A DNA stretch of 64,000 bases from Bacteroidales bacterium (GCA_017395045.1 JAFPWG010000029.1:1-64000), one strand, 5' to 3'. Numbered from the stretch's first letter, positions 1 through 7,774 are shown. Numbers and translations: made by a program. The notes: generated by a model from the letters alone, not told the origin.

Positions 1-152
1 TTCTCGTCTTCAGCAACGAACTTGGTGGACTTCTTCACGAACTTGCCGTAAATGGGATGCTTCTCGTGGGTCTCGACGGAAACGACGATGGTCTTGTCCA
101 TCTTGTTCGAAACGACGATACCGACTCTTTCCTTACGAAGATTTCTTTCCAT
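1..152 (-). CDS. rpsQ: 30S ribosomal protein S17, partial (C-terminus outside window)
   Basis: Primary 16S rRNA-binding protein of the small subunit. The visible 50 residues begin [20 protein letters not shown] and contain the S17 OB-fold signature ([14 protein letters not shown], then [11 protein letters not shown]). The gene runs off the low-coordinate edge, so roughly the last 35 residues are missing. The ATG at 152 lies 14 bp downstream of the rpmC stop, in the standard rplP-rpmC-rpsQ order. It is cotranscribed from the rplP promoter near 894-923. Confidence 0.95.
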   Translation of the reverse strand, partial: MERNLRKERVGIVVSNKMDKTIVVSVETHEKHPIYGKFVKKSTKFVAEDE

Positions 153-166
153 AGGACTTGCTTTGT

Positions 167-364
167 TTAGTTCTGCTGTTTTTCTTTCTCGGCAAGGATA
201 GTGATCATTCGGGCAATATCCTGACGGGTTTTTCTGATCTTGGACGTATCCTCCAGCGGAGAGATAGCGTGATTGAGCTTCATGGTGTCGAGGTTGTTCT
301 TCTCGACTTCGATGCGGTCGCGGAGGTCGGCGATGGACATTTCGCGCACTTCAGTGATTTTCAT
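167..364 (-). CDS. rpmC: 50S ribosomal protein L29
   Basis: Small two-helix protein near the polypeptide exit tunnel of the large subunit. The product is 65 residues, normal for L29, beginning [20 protein letters not shown]. The second helix carries the usual [16 protein letters not shown] pattern. It lies 18 bp downstream of rplP and 14 bp upstream of rpsQ, in the conserved order. Confidence 0.96.
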   Translation of the reverse strand: MKITEVREMSIADLRDRIEVEKNNLDTMKLNHAISPLEDTSKIRKTRQDIARMITILAEKEKQQN

Positions 365-382
365 TGTCTTGTCTCCGTTAAA

Positions 383-805
383 TTATTCTTCGACATAATC
401 CCTGCGCACGACGAACTTCGTGGCGACCGGGAGCTTGTGGGCGGCCAGGCGCATCGCCTCGCGCGCGGTTTCGAGAGAAACTCCCTCGGCCTCGAACAGG
501 ATGCGGCCCGGAGTGATCGGGGCGACAAAGCCCTGGGGATCGCCTTTACCCTTACCCATACGGGTATCGAGCGGCTTCGCGGTGAACGGCTTGACGGGGA
601 AGACGCGGATCCAAATCTGACCCTCACGGTTCATGCGACGGGAAATCGCCTGACGGGCGGCCTCGATCTGATGGGCGGTAAGCCAGCAGTTCTCCAGGTT
701 CTTGAGTCCGAAGGAACCGAATGCGAGCTGGTTTCCACGACCGGAATTACCCTTCATGCGGTTTTTCTGTTCCCTTCTGAATTTTGTTCTTTTAGGCTGT
801 AACAT
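383..805 (-). CDS. rplP: 50S ribosomal protein L16
   Basis: Large-subunit protein that helps organise the peptidyl-transferase centre and the A-site tRNA elbow. The product is 140 residues with the family core ([22 protein letters not shown] near the N-terminus, [15 protein letters not shown] in the middle, [10 protein letters not shown] later). In almost all bacteria rplP directly follows rpsC. Here rpsC is about 11 kb away (11976-12743), and rplP is the first gene of its transcript, behind its own promoter and an ~80-nt leader. Confidence 0.97.
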   Translation of the reverse strand: MLQPKRTKFRREQKNRMKGNSGRGNQLAFGSFGLKNLENCWLTAHQIEAARQAISRRMNREGQIWIRVFPVKPFTAKPLDTRMGKGKGDPQGFVAPITPGRILFEAEGVSLETAREAMRLAAHKLPVATKFVVRRDYVEE

Positions 806-836
806 TGCTGTAATGTTTTAAAATTTTCCTTTATCG

Positions 837-890
837 TCCCTAACTCGTTGATACTCAGCTGGTTGGGTGCATTTCGTGCCGATTTAGGGA
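837..890 (-). promoter_or_regulatory. rplP leader with long-range stem (candidate r-protein regulatory leader)
   Basis: Between the predicted transcription start (~887) and the rplP ATG, the minus-strand leader contains TCCCTAA (from 884-890) and its complement TTAGGGA (from 837-843). They could close a seven-base-pair stem around about 40 nt. Ribosomal operons are commonly autoregulated through such leaders, but I do not recognise a named family. The stem is seen in the sequence; the regulatory role is inferred. Confidence 0.4.
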
Positions 891-893
891 TTG

Positions 894-923
894 CAAAGTT
901 ACAAAAAAAATTTGAACCGACAA
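894..923 (-). promoter_or_regulatory. rplP promoter (TTG - 19 bp - TAACTTTG)
   Basis: On the minus strand the -33 triplet TTG (921-923) is followed after exactly 19 bp by TAACTTTG (894-901). This is a perfect match to the Bacteroidota housekeeping sigma pattern TTG/TAnnTTTG. It gives the rplP-rpmC-rpsQ half of the S10 operon its own strong start. Confidence 0.85.
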
Positions 924-1039
924 GTTTTTTTGCATTATTTTTCAAACTTTTCTACCGCCGATTTTGAAACCTAACTGCACGAAATTATCGGCACTTACGT
1001 ATTTGAATAAAAAAAACTTTCCTCCATTTTCGACCGAAC

Positions 1040-1269
1040 CATTCAGACCGTACAGTTCATCGGCGAAGGGAGACGTCGGCGAAGTTCATCTTTCGGCAAC
1101 AGCGAGCCGGAGGGAGGGTGTGCGCCCGAAGGGATGACGGCGTTTGTATGACGACGTTAGGCCCGCGTACGGGCCTAAAAGGAGGAGTTTGCCTCAAGCA
1201 CCCGACCGACAGGGCGGAGCGGCTGAAAGAGGCACGGAGCCAGCGGCTCACTTCGTCGGCGAACTTGGA
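1040..1269. other. GC-rich structured intergenic segment, no convincing gene
   Basis: This gap lies between the rplP promoter and the DUF4294 gene. The part next to the promoter (about 930-1030) is AT-rich; the rest is GC-rich. It has a near-perfect hairpin at 1157-1178 (arms TTAGGCCCG and CGGGCCTAA, loop CGTA) and another at 1237-1249 (GAGCC-AGC-GGCTC). The octamer cggcgaag occurs twice near the left end, and cggcgaac occurs near 1256-1263. A 64-codon open frame on the minus strand looks like low-complexity chance coding. The segment lies at the breakpoint of the split ribosomal operon and could be a dispersed repeat or a structured RNA. Confidence 0.4.
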
Positions 1270-1995
1270 TTACTTGTAGATGTCGGGAACCTTGACCTCG
1301 GGAGGTTCTTCCCAGAAGATGGAACGGTAGAGGGAAGGGAAGGTACCGTCGTGCCAGGCCTGGACCAGTTGTTCCAGTTCCTTGTCGGCGCCTTCGGGAT
1401 CGTATTCGGACTTGAGGTCGTTGTCGAAGAACTTGGCGATGCCCTGCCAGAAGCCGGCGGCCACCCCGTTCTTGTAGTCGCGGATGATGGAATAGGAGGA
1501 CTGCCCGGTCTCCCGGTCGATGAGTTTCAGCAGGACGGCGCCCTGGGAGATGGTCATCTTGTGCAGCGCGCCCTCGAAATCACGGAAGAGCATCTTCTGG
1601 ACATCGTTCATGTAGCGGTCCTTCTTCATGCGGCCGTAGTGGTTCACCGCAATGGTGCTGTCCACGATTTCCTGCAGCCTGCCGGATGCGAGCGCATAGG
1701 GATACACGCGGGCGAAATTATAGACGAGACGGTAGTACTGCTTCCAGTCCTTACTCTGCTTGCGCCCGAAGATCCAGATGGGATTGATCGTGTCGAAATA
1801 CATCGTGTCCCCGTTCTCCACCCGATACCTCAGATAACCGGAGAGTCCTTTGCTGTCCTCGTCGAAGATGATCTTCCTGGCCATCGCCTCCTGCCGTTCG
1901 CGGGCTTCCCTCATCGCCCGTTCCACATGGCGCTGCCCGGCAGCGGGAAGGACCACGGCCAGCGTCAGGACAAGATATGCCAGAAACTTTTTCAT
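1270..1995 (-). CDS. DUF4294 domain-containing exported protein
   Basis: Protein of 241 residues with an N-terminal signal sequence (MKKFLAYLVLTLAVVLPAAG), then an Arg/Glu-rich helix and the DUF4294 region typical of Bacteroidota. Function unknown; export to the periplasm or outer surface is inferred. The open frame extends further upstream, but the ATG at 1995 is chosen because the signal peptide starts exactly there and lies 37 bp after the lpxH stop. Last gene of the ftsX-DUF3098-uppP-lpxH operon. Confidence 0.8.
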   Translation of the reverse strand: MKKFLAYLVLTLAVVLPAAGQRHVERAMREARERQEAMARKIIFDEDSKGLSGYLRYRVENGDTMYFDTINPIWIFGRKQSKDWKQYYRLVYNFARVYPYALASGRLQEIVDSTIAVNHYGRMKKDRYMNDVQKMLFRDFEGALHKMTISQGAVLLKLIDRETGQSSYSIIRDYKNGVAAGFWQGIAKFFDNDLKSEYDPEGADKELEQLVQAWHDGTFPSLYRSIFWEEPPEVKVPDIYK

Positions 1996-2032
1996 GTGTT
2001 CGACGCAGACTCCTTGCAAAAACTTCGCCAAT

Positions 2033-2788
2033 TCATTTCCGGACCCCCTCCACCTGCCCGTTTTCCGCATCGAAAACGAACCAGTTGGAGACGGAAATCC
2101 AGTCCCTGAGCACCAGGAGGCGGCTTTCACCCACAGGAAGGTCCACTTCGCAATGGTAATGACCGAAGAGATAATAATCGACAGGAGACAGGCCCTCGGC
2201 GGCCCGTTGCGCGCTGAAGGATTCACAGAACCGGTACAGCGGTTCATCGGCTCCCTTGAAGACATAGCCGGCGGTCTTGCCCAGGCGGGAGCGGCGGGAC
2301 CAGCCGTTGCCCAGCCGGTAGGCGATCCAGGGGTGCAGCGTACTGAAGCAAGCCTGCAGGAAACGGCTGTGGAAGATCAGGCGCAGGATCTTGTAGCCGC
2401 GGTCGCCAGGACCCAGCCCGTCGCCGTGCCCCAGGCAGAAGGTTTTCCCTCCGATCTCCGTCACGTACGGCTGCACGAGCGGAACCATGCCCAGTTCTTC
2501 GAAATAGTGGTACGTCCACACGTCGTGGTTCCCCTGGAAAAAGTACACCTTCACGCCCGCGTCCATCAGGTCCTGGAGCGCGGCGAAAACGCGCGTGTAC
2601 CCTTTCGGGACCACGTCGCGGTACTCGTACCAGAAATCCCAGATGTCCCCCAGCAGGTAAAGCGATTCCGTTTCCGCGGCGGGAATCCCCTTCAGGAACG
2701 CCACGAAACGGGCCTCGCGGCCGGCCGGATCGGCGACCTGGAGGCCAAGGTGGACGTCGGCCGCGAAATATGTGAGACGCCTAGGCAA
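2033..2788 (-). CDS. lpxH: UDP-2,3-diacylglucosamine diphosphatase (LpxH-like)
   Basis: Calcineurin-like metallophosphoesterase predicted to hydrolyse UDP-2,3-diacylglucosamine to lipid X in lipid A synthesis at the inner membrane. All metal-binding blocks are present in order: DVHLG near the N-terminus, GDIWDFW (about 47-53), GNHD (about 91-94), GHGDG (about 122) and GHYH (about 210). At 251 residues it is normal for the Bacteroidota LpxH type. The only available start is TTG at 2788, because a stop lies four codons upstream. It overlaps the end of uppP by 8 bp, which suggests coupled translation. Confidence 0.88.
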   Translation of the reverse strand: MPRRLTYFAADVHLGLQVADPAGREARFVAFLKGIPAAETESLYLLGDIWDFWYEYRDVVPKGYTRVFAALQDLMDAGVKVYFFQGNHDVWTYHYFEELGMVPLVQPYVTEIGGKTFCLGHGDGLGPGDRGYKILRLIFHSRFLQACFSTLHPWIAYRLGNGWSRRSRLGKTAGYVFKGADEPLYRFCESFSAQRAAEGLSPVDYYLFGHYHCEVDLPVGESRLLVLRDWISVSNWFVFDAENGQVEGVRK

Positions 2789-3599
2789 GGATGAAGATCA
2801 GGACAGCGACCAGCAGGCAGTACAGGGCGAACCAGGCAAGTTTGGCCCGGCGGACGATGGCGACCATCGCCTTGCAGGCGAAAAGGCCCGACAGGAAAGC
2901 CGCGACGAAACCCAGCACGAGGGCCAGCGCACCCACCGAACCGCCGAAAGCCTCGTGGCCGGTGGCCACCTTCAGCAGGTCCAGCGACTGCTCGCCGATG
3001 ATGGGGATGAGGACCATCAGGAAGGAGAACTGGGCCATCACCTCCCGCTTCACGCCGGAAAGAAGGCCCGTAGAGATGGTCGCGCCGCTGCGGGAGACGC
3101 CCGGAGCCACGGCAAACGCCTGCGCGACGCCCACGATGAGCGCCTGGCCGTAGGAGATGCCGTTGCGGGTGTCCTTCGCCTTGGGCGCCCGGATCCGTTT
3201 CCCGACCTGGTCGGAAACCATCAGGAGGACCGCCGTGATGCACAGGCCCACGGCAACGTGCTTCAGCGTACCGCCGAAAAGCGCCTCCACCTGGTCCTTG
3301 AAGAAAAAGCCCACGATCATCACGGGGATGAGCGAGACGAGGATCTTGCAGACGTAATCCGTCTCATCGTTGTACTTGAACCGGAAGAAGCCCCTGAGCA
3401 GTTTCCAGATCGCGCCCCAGAACACCACGATGGTCGCCAGGACCGTCGCGAAATGGACCGCCACGGTAAAATCGAGGAACCCTTCCCCGTCCACGCCCAG
3501 CAGTTCCTTGAAAATCATCAGGTGTCCCGAACTGGACACCGGGAGAAACTCCGTCAGACCCTGGACGATGCCCAGGAGGACCGCCTGCCACCACTCCAT
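2781..3599 (-). CDS. uppP: Undecaprenyl-diphosphatase (UppP/BacA)
   Basis: Integral membrane phosphatase that recycles undecaprenyl pyrophosphate to the monophosphate carrier used for peptidoglycan and O-antigen; gives basal bacitracin tolerance. The 272 residues contain the two family signatures: the N-terminal GIVQGLTEFLPVSSSGHL loop and the later PGVSRSGATISTGLL loop with the catalytic Ser/Arg. There are about seven or eight hydrophobic helices. It follows the DUF3098 gene, 3 bp after its stop, and runs into lpxH. Confidence 0.95.
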   Translation of the reverse strand: MEWWQAVLLGIVQGLTEFLPVSSSGHLMIFKELLGVDGEGFLDFTVAVHFATVLATIVVFWGAIWKLLRGFFRFKYNDETDYVCKILVSLIPVMIVGFFFKDQVEALFGGTLKHVAVGLCITAVLLMVSDQVGKRIRAPKAKDTRNGISYGQALIVGVAQAFAVAPGVSRSGATISTGLLSGVKREVMAQFSFLMVLIPIIGEQSLDLLKVATGHEAFGGSVGALALVLGFVAAFLSGLFACKAMVAIVRRAKLAWFALYCLLVAVLIFILA

Positions 3600-3602
3600 C
3601 GC

Positions 3603-3845
3603 CTACTCCCCCTTCTTCTTCGGGCGGCGCATGATGGCGACCACCTCCACCACGATTCCTGCGACAATGACGATCGGGGCCGCCACCAGTCGCCGGAAAT
3701 CGAACATCGCGTAGTTGAACACCTGCGGATCGTCGGACCCGCCACCGGCCAGCAGGAGGAAACCTGCCGCCATCACGAGGAGGCCGCCGATCATCAACTT
3801 GAGTCCGCTGGAAGTCACGGCCATCTTATCAGAATTCTTTCCCAT
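3603..3845 (-). CDS. DUF3098 small membrane protein
   Basis: An 80-residue protein with two transmembrane helices (about residues 16-34 and 52-69) and a basic tail RRPKKKGE. It matches the DUF3098 family found between ftsX and uppP in many Bacteroidota. Function unknown; the constant placement suggests a link to FtsX-dependent envelope remodelling. The ATG at 3845 starts 2 bp after the ftsX stop; a TTG two codons earlier is less likely. Confidence 0.8.
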   Translation of the reverse strand: MGKNSDKMAVTSSGLKLMIGGLLVMAAGFLLLAGGGSDDPQVFNYAMFDFRRLVAAPIVIVAGIVVEVVAIMRRPKKKGE

Positions 3846-3847
3846 AA

Positions 3848-4729
3848 TCAATAAGCATAAAGCTGGTCCCGGTCATACCGCACCAGGCGGCCGACCACGA
3901 TCCAGGTACTCACCACGCAGATCAGCACGCCGGAGACGACCACGATGCCCATCACGATGAGCAGCGTCTCCAGGCGGAAGATCTCGAACAGCTGGACGAA
4001 CTCCTTGCGGAGGATGAACAGGCCGCCCACCAGCAGGCCGATCGCGACCAGCGCCGCGAACAGGCCCTGCAGGGCCGACTGCCCGATGAACGGAGCGCGG
4101 ATGAAACCCCGCGTCGCCCCGACGAGCTGCATCGTGTGGATGGTGAACCGCCGCGAGAACACGTTCAGGCGCACCATGTTGCCGATCAGCACGAAGGAGA
4201 TGAACAGGAGCAGCAGGATCAGGACGCCCAGGATGAGGCCGATCTTCTCCAGGTTCGCGTTCAGGGCTTCCACCAGGGAAGTCTGGTACACCACCTCCTC
4301 CACCAGCGGAGAAGCCGACAGGGCCGCCTTCACGACCTCAAGGCTGTCGGTAGACACATAGTCCGCCTGCAGGTTCACGTCGATGGAAACCGGCACCGGG
4401 GCCGATGCGAACACGTCCAGGAAGTCACTGCCCAGCATCTGGGCCATTTCCTCGACGCCCTGTTCGCGGGAGATGAAGGTGGTGGAGCGGACGCCCGGGA
4501 TGCCGGCGAGGGTGGACTCGAAAGCAAGCCCCTGTTCCTCCGTTACATCCTGGCGGAGAAGGACGGAAACCTGCACGTTCTCCTTGAAGTAATCCGACAC
4601 GCTCCGCGCGTTCAGGAGCAGCAGAGAGGCCACTCCGACCAGCAGCAGCACCAGGCTGATGCTGATCACCGTGGACACCCAGGCCCCGAAAAGACGGCGG
4701 CGCACAAGTCTGTTGTTCGGATTCGGCAT
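3848..4729 (-). CDS. ftsX: Cell-division ABC transporter permease FtsX
   Basis: Membrane partner of the ATPase FtsE, which couples septation to peptidoglycan hydrolase activation. The 293-residue product has a cytoplasmic N-terminus, TM1 (about 19-40), a large extracellular domain (about 45-165) and three C-terminal helices forming the FtsX/MacB-type permease domain (LIGNMVRLNVFSRR, then MQLVGAT). ftsE is not adjacent. The ATG at 4729 is preferred over the in-frame codon seven upstream because it lies 18 bp below a TAACTTTG -7 box. First gene of a five-gene envelope operon. Confidence 0.92.
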   Translation of the reverse strand: MPNPNNRLVRRRLFGAWVSTVISISLVLLLVGVASLLLLNARSVSDYFKENVQVSVLLRQDVTEEQGLAFESTLAGIPGVRSTTFISREQGVEEMAQMLGSDFLDVFASAPVPVSIDVNLQADYVSTDSLEVVKAALSASPLVEEVVYQTSLVEALNANLEKIGLILGVLILLLLFISFVLIGNMVRLNVFSRRFTIHTMQLVGATRGFIRAPFIGQSALQGLFAALVAIGLLVGGLFILRKEFVQLFEIFRLETLLIVMGIVVVSGVLICVVSTWIVVGRLVRYDRDQLYAY

Positions 4730-4747
4730 AACACCCCAATTTCGCCC

Positions 4748-4755
4748 CAAAGTTA
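4748..4755 (-). promoter_or_regulatory. ftsX operon -7 element TAACTTTG
   Basis: Perfect TAnnTTTG on the minus strand, 18 bp upstream of the ftsX ATG. No clear -33 TTG at the usual spacing. It is divergent from an identical box for the plus-strand gene 31 bp away. Confidence 0.65.
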
Positions 4756-4786
4756 GTGATTCGCACCGAATCTCAAAAAAAATTCT

Positions 4787-4794
4787 TAACTTTG
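4787..4794 (+). promoter_or_regulatory. -7 element TAACTTTG for the glycogen synthase-like gene
   Basis: Perfect TAnnTTTG, 19 bp upstream of the ATG at 4814. It sits after an A-rich stretch typical of Bacteroidota promoters; no matching -33 triplet was seen. Confidence 0.65.
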
Positions 4795-4813
4795 TATGTT
4801 AAAATAAAGTATT

Positions 4814-5635
4814 ATGGCTGATCCCGTCAAGAAAGTCCTTTTCGTCAACTCCGAGATGTTCCCCTACCTTCCGGAGACTCCCATCGCCAAGCTGTGCCGG
4901 GAGCTTCCCCAGGGAATCCAGGAGCGCAAAAAGGAGATCCGGGCCTTCATGCCCCGGTACGGCTGTATCAACGAACGCAAGAACCAGCTGCACGAAGTCA
5001 TCCGCCTGTCCGGGATGAACATCATCATCGACGACGTGGACCGGCCCCTCGTCATCAAGGTGGCCTCCATCTCCTCCGCCCGGATCCAGGTCTATTTCAT
5101 CGACAACGAGGATTATTTCCGCCGGAAGCAGATCTACCGCGACGCCGACGGCCGTTTCTTCGCCGACAACGGCGAGCGCGCCATCTTCTTCGCCCGGGGC
5201 GTCCTGGAGACCGTGAAGAAGCTCCGCTGGACCCCGGACATCATCCACTGCCACGGATGGATCTCCCACGTCCTGCCCCTGTACCTGAAGAAAGCCTACA
5301 AGGACGATCCGGTATTCTCCGGCGCGAAAGTCGTCCTGTCCCTGTATGACGATACGCCCGCGGAGCAGTTCGCCCCCGGTTTCGCCAAGGCCGTCCTCTT
5401 CGGCGGCGTCAAGCCCAAGGACGTTCCCCTTCCGGACACCGCCGGTGGCATGGAACTTGCTCAACTTGCCGCGCAGTATTCCGACGGCATCATCCTCGGG
5501 TCGGAGGGCGTCGCCCCGCAGATCCTGGACACTTGCAAGGCCCTGGGCAGAAACGTCCTGCCCTTCGATGCGAAAGCCCTTGCCGACGGCAGCTACATAG
5601 ACCAGTACAACGCCTTTTACGACAGTTTATTGTAA
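4814..5635 (+). CDS. Short GT5-type glycogen/starch synthase (N-terminal catalytic domain only)
   Basis: A 273-residue protein resembling the N-terminal Rossmann half of GT5 glycogen/starch synthases: start KKVLFVNSEMFPY, then a fold around DIIHCHGWISHVLPLYLKK, then GIILGSEGV. Full-length GlgA is about 480 residues with a second C-terminal domain, which is absent. The N-terminal ADP-glucose lysine motif (KTGGL in GlgA) is not recognisable either. Such half-length proteins beside DUF4270 lipoproteins are common in Bacteroidota. Synthase activity is therefore doubtful; the family placement is reasonable. The stop overlaps the next ATG by one base (TAATG). Confidence 0.75.
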   Translation: MADPVKKVLFVNSEMFPYLPETPIAKLCRELPQGIQERKKEIRAFMPRYGCINERKNQLHEVIRLSGMNIIIDDVDRPLVIKVASISSARIQVYFIDNEDYFRRKQIYRDADGRFFADNGERAIFFARGVLETVKKLRWTPDIIHCHGWISHVLPLYLKKAYKDDPVFSGAKVVLSLYDDTPAEQFAPGFAKAVLFGGVKPKDVPLPDTAGGMELAQLAAQYSDGIILGSEGVAPQILDTCKALGRNVLPFDAKALADGSYIDQYNAFYDSLL

Positions 5636-7356
5636 TGAAATCCGCTTTCAGGAAAGCAGTATTGACCCTTGCCTTCCCCCTCGCCCTCTCCGCCTGCGTG
5701 AAGGTGGACAGCGAACTCGGAAAGGACCTTATCGACAAGAGCCTTCTCTACGATACCTATACCGTTGAATTCCCCATCGAAGACATCCGTCTCCGCCGCG
5801 CCGACGACCTGTCCGGCTTTTCGGACAGCCGCATCGCCATCGGCGCCATCCGGGACGAAACCTTCGGCCTGACCACCCGCTCCAGCGCCTTCACGCTGAT
5901 CCCCTCCGTGGACACCCTGGACCTCGGGACGGATCCGCAGCTGGTCCGGTTCAGCATCCATTTCGCGGCGGACACCGTCTCCTGCGCCGACGCCTCCCAG
6001 AAGCACATCCTCCAGAACTTTTACGTGTACGAACTCACCGACACCCTCAGTTCCAAGGATGTAGGCACCAACAAGGACATCCCGCACGGCAAGCAGACCG
6101 TGACCCGCGGCATCCCCGTCTATGACGGGTCCGACTCCCTGAGCTTCGAATTCAGCGAAGCCTTCGGCCGCAAGTACATCGACGTCCTGAAACGGCTCGG
6201 CCCCGAACTCGTGAACCGCACGGAGGGCTCCGAGGTGAACAAGTACTCCGATTTCATCAAAGCCCTCCCCGGCATCTACATCGAATCCGACCTGCCCGAG
6301 GGCATCGGCGGCCGCATCAACCTGTTCGAGCTCTCCACCCTGACGGTGAGCAGCAACTACTACCGCCAGAACAACAACAACGCCGTGCTGACCATCCGGA
6401 GCACCTACGACGGCGTCCGCAAGGACACTTCTTTCCTGTTCGTCCCCGGAGAGGCCGGTTTCTATGACGAAGCCGCCTACCTGAAAGACAACCAGAAGTT
6501 CTACCAGTACGCCTTCAACCGTACTTCCCACGAGGCGCCGGAAGGCGTCGCCGTGGACGGGATTCCCATCGAGGGCGGCGGCGGGTTGAAGCCCGTGTTC
6601 CCGATGGCCCCCATCCAGAAAAAGGTACTGGCCGCCGTCCGGGAGAAAGCCGGCGGCAACGAAAAGACCGTCGCCAGGACCGTCGTCAACAAGGCCAGCA
6701 TCATCCTCCCGTTCGAAATGCCGGAAGATCCCACCCTCGTGGACCTGTTCCCGTCGATGCTCAGCCCCACCATCCGCAACACCAATGACGACGGAGTCGT
6801 CTCCTTCGGCGGCCTGACCGACGCGAGCGCCTCGTCCGAAAACCAGGGTAACCTGGACCGGTCCAACAGGATGTACGCCCCCGACATCACCTACCACATG
6901 CAGGAAGTCCTCCAGCGGGACGACCTGGACACCAAGGACAACGCCGACATCTGGCTCCTTACCGTCCACAGCGAAACCGTGGCCAACGCCAACGGTAACG
7001 CCGAGCAGGAAGCCTACTACCAGCAGATGATGTACGCGATGTACTACAACAACCTGTATGGCGGCGGCTATGGCGGATACGGCGGATACGGTGGCTACGG
7101 TTACGGCGGCTATGGCGGATACGGTGGCTACGGCTACGGCGGATACGGCTATGGCTCCAACTATTACAACTATATGATGATGGCCCAGATGTACGCCAAC
7201 ATGAACCAGACCACCTACAGCACCACGCAGGAACTGGACAAGGACCGCTACTACTGCGCCATCCTCAACGGACCGGCCGCCAAGGCGACCGACAGCTTCA
7301 CGGGAGCGCGGCGCGTTCCCACCTTCCGGGTGACCTTCTCGGTCCCGAAAGACTGA
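5635..7356 (+). CDS. DUF4270 lipoprotein with Gly-Gly-Tyr repeat
   Basis: A 573-residue lipoprotein with a lipobox LSAC ending at Cys21, so probably lipidated and outer-membrane or surface bound. The body matches the DUF4270 family of Bacteroidota lipoproteins, whose function is not established. Residues about 475-510 are an almost pure (G)GY repeat followed by a Met/Tyr-rich stretch, which is unusual for the family. Translation is probably coupled to the upstream synthase-like gene through a TAATG overlap. A hairpin terminator follows. Confidence 0.82.
   Translation: MKSAFRKAVLTLAFPLALSACVKVDSELGKDLIDKSLLYDTYTVEFPIEDIRLRRADDLSGFSDSRIAIGAIRDETFGLTTRSSAFTLIPSVDTLDLGTDPQLVRFSIHFAADTVSCADASQKHILQNFYVYELTDTLSSKDVGTNKDIPHGKQTVTRGIPVYDGSDSLSFEFSEAFGRKYIDVLKRLGPELVNRTEGSEVNKYSDFIKALPGIYIESDLPEGIGGRINLFELSTLTVSSNYYRQNNNNAVLTIRSTYDGVRKDTSFLFVPGEAGFYDEAAYLKDNQKFYQYAFNRTSHEAPEGVAVDGIPIEGGGGLKPVFPMAPIQKKVLAAVREKAGGNEKTVARTVVNKASIILPFEMPEDPTLVDLFPSMLSPTIRNTNDDGVVSFGGLTDASASSENQGNLDRSNRMYAPDITYHMQEVLQRDDLDTKDNADIWLLTVHSETVANANGNAEQEAYYQQMMYAMYYNNLYGGGYGGYGGYGGYGYGGYGGYGGYGYGGYGYGSNYYNYMMMAQMYANMNQTTYSTTQELDKDRYYCAILNGPAAKATDSFTGARRVPTFRVTFSVPKD
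7063..7158 (+). repeat. Tandem Gly-Gly-Tyr codon repeat inside the DUF4270 gene
   Basis: About 96 bp of nine-base units of the type GGCGGATAC/GGCGGCTAT, coding for repeated GGY with occasional extra GY. Synonymous differences between units show it is not a very recent slippage product. The reading frame is kept throughout. Confidence 0.85.
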
Positions 7357-7372
7357 CGACGCCGACACGGAC

Positions 7373-7410
7373 AAAAAAATCCGGCTCACTTTTCGAGCCG
7401 GATTTTTGTT
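7373..7410. terminator. Bidirectional rho-independent terminator
   Basis: Stem AAAATCCGGCTC / GAGCCGGATTTTTG with a short loop, T-rich on both strands. It lies between the convergent DUF4270 gene (plus) and acpP (minus) and can serve both. Confidence 0.9.
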
Positions 7411-7426
7411 TACTGTCGTTCTTGGA

Positions 7427-7669
7427 TTAACCAAGCTTCTCGGTCACTTTGGCGATGGCGTCGCCCACGGTAGCGATACCGCTGGTTTCCTCATCGGGAA
7501 TCTTGATGCCGAAGACCTTCTCGAATTCCATCAGGAGCTCGACGGTGTCCAGGGAATCGGCACCCAGGTCGTTGGTGAAGCTGGCGGTCTCGGTGACCTC
7601 GGACTCCTCAACGCCGAGCTTGTCGACGATGATATCCTTGACCTGCTTTACGATTTCTTCGTTTGTCAT
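7427..7669 (-). CDS. acpP: Acyl carrier protein
   Basis: Carrier of the growing acyl chain in type II fatty acid synthesis and acyl donor for lipid A and phospholipids. The product is 80 acidic residues with the phosphopantetheine motif ADSLDTVE, attachment site Ser39. Normal length. Unusually it is not next to fabF/rnc, which often follow acpP, but ends in its own terminator; pnuC lies upstream on the same strand. Confidence 0.97.
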   Translation of the reverse strand: MTNEEIVKQVKDIIVDKLGVEESEVTETASFTNDLGADSLDTVELLMEFEKVFGIKIPDEETSGIATVGDAIAKVTEKLG

Positions 7670-7721
7670 AACAGTCAGATTTTAGTTTATAGTTTTATTA
7701 CCGTATCCACAATAAGCGGTG

Positions 7722-7729
7722 CAAAGTAA
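7722..7729 (-). promoter_or_regulatory. Possible acpP promoter, TTACTTTG
   Basis: TTACTTTG on the minus strand, one mismatch from TAnnTTTG, 52 bp upstream of acpP in a 105-bp AT-rich gap after pnuC. No good -33 triplet at 19-20 bp. Confidence 0.4.
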
Positions 7730-7774
7730 GCAAAAATTTTTGAATAAAGAAAACAATCCCCCCGAAAACAGACA

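Noticed and set aside
1157-1178. Hairpin as a rho-independent terminator
   Set aside because: The stem is strong, but on neither strand is it followed by a T run; the T-rich side precedes it in the minus direction.
1057-1251. A 64-codon minus-strand frame in the breakpoint region
   Set aside because: Composition is that of translated structured GC-rich DNA, with no start signals or motifs; described as an intergenic segment instead.
7063-7158. Tandem repeat as a CRISPR array
   Set aside because: Units are 6-9 bp, in frame, coding for GGY, with no spacers.
5617-7434. A 605-codon minus-strand frame opposite the DUF4270 gene
   Set aside because: Runs through the terminator hairpin and lacks any recognisable domain; shadow frame.
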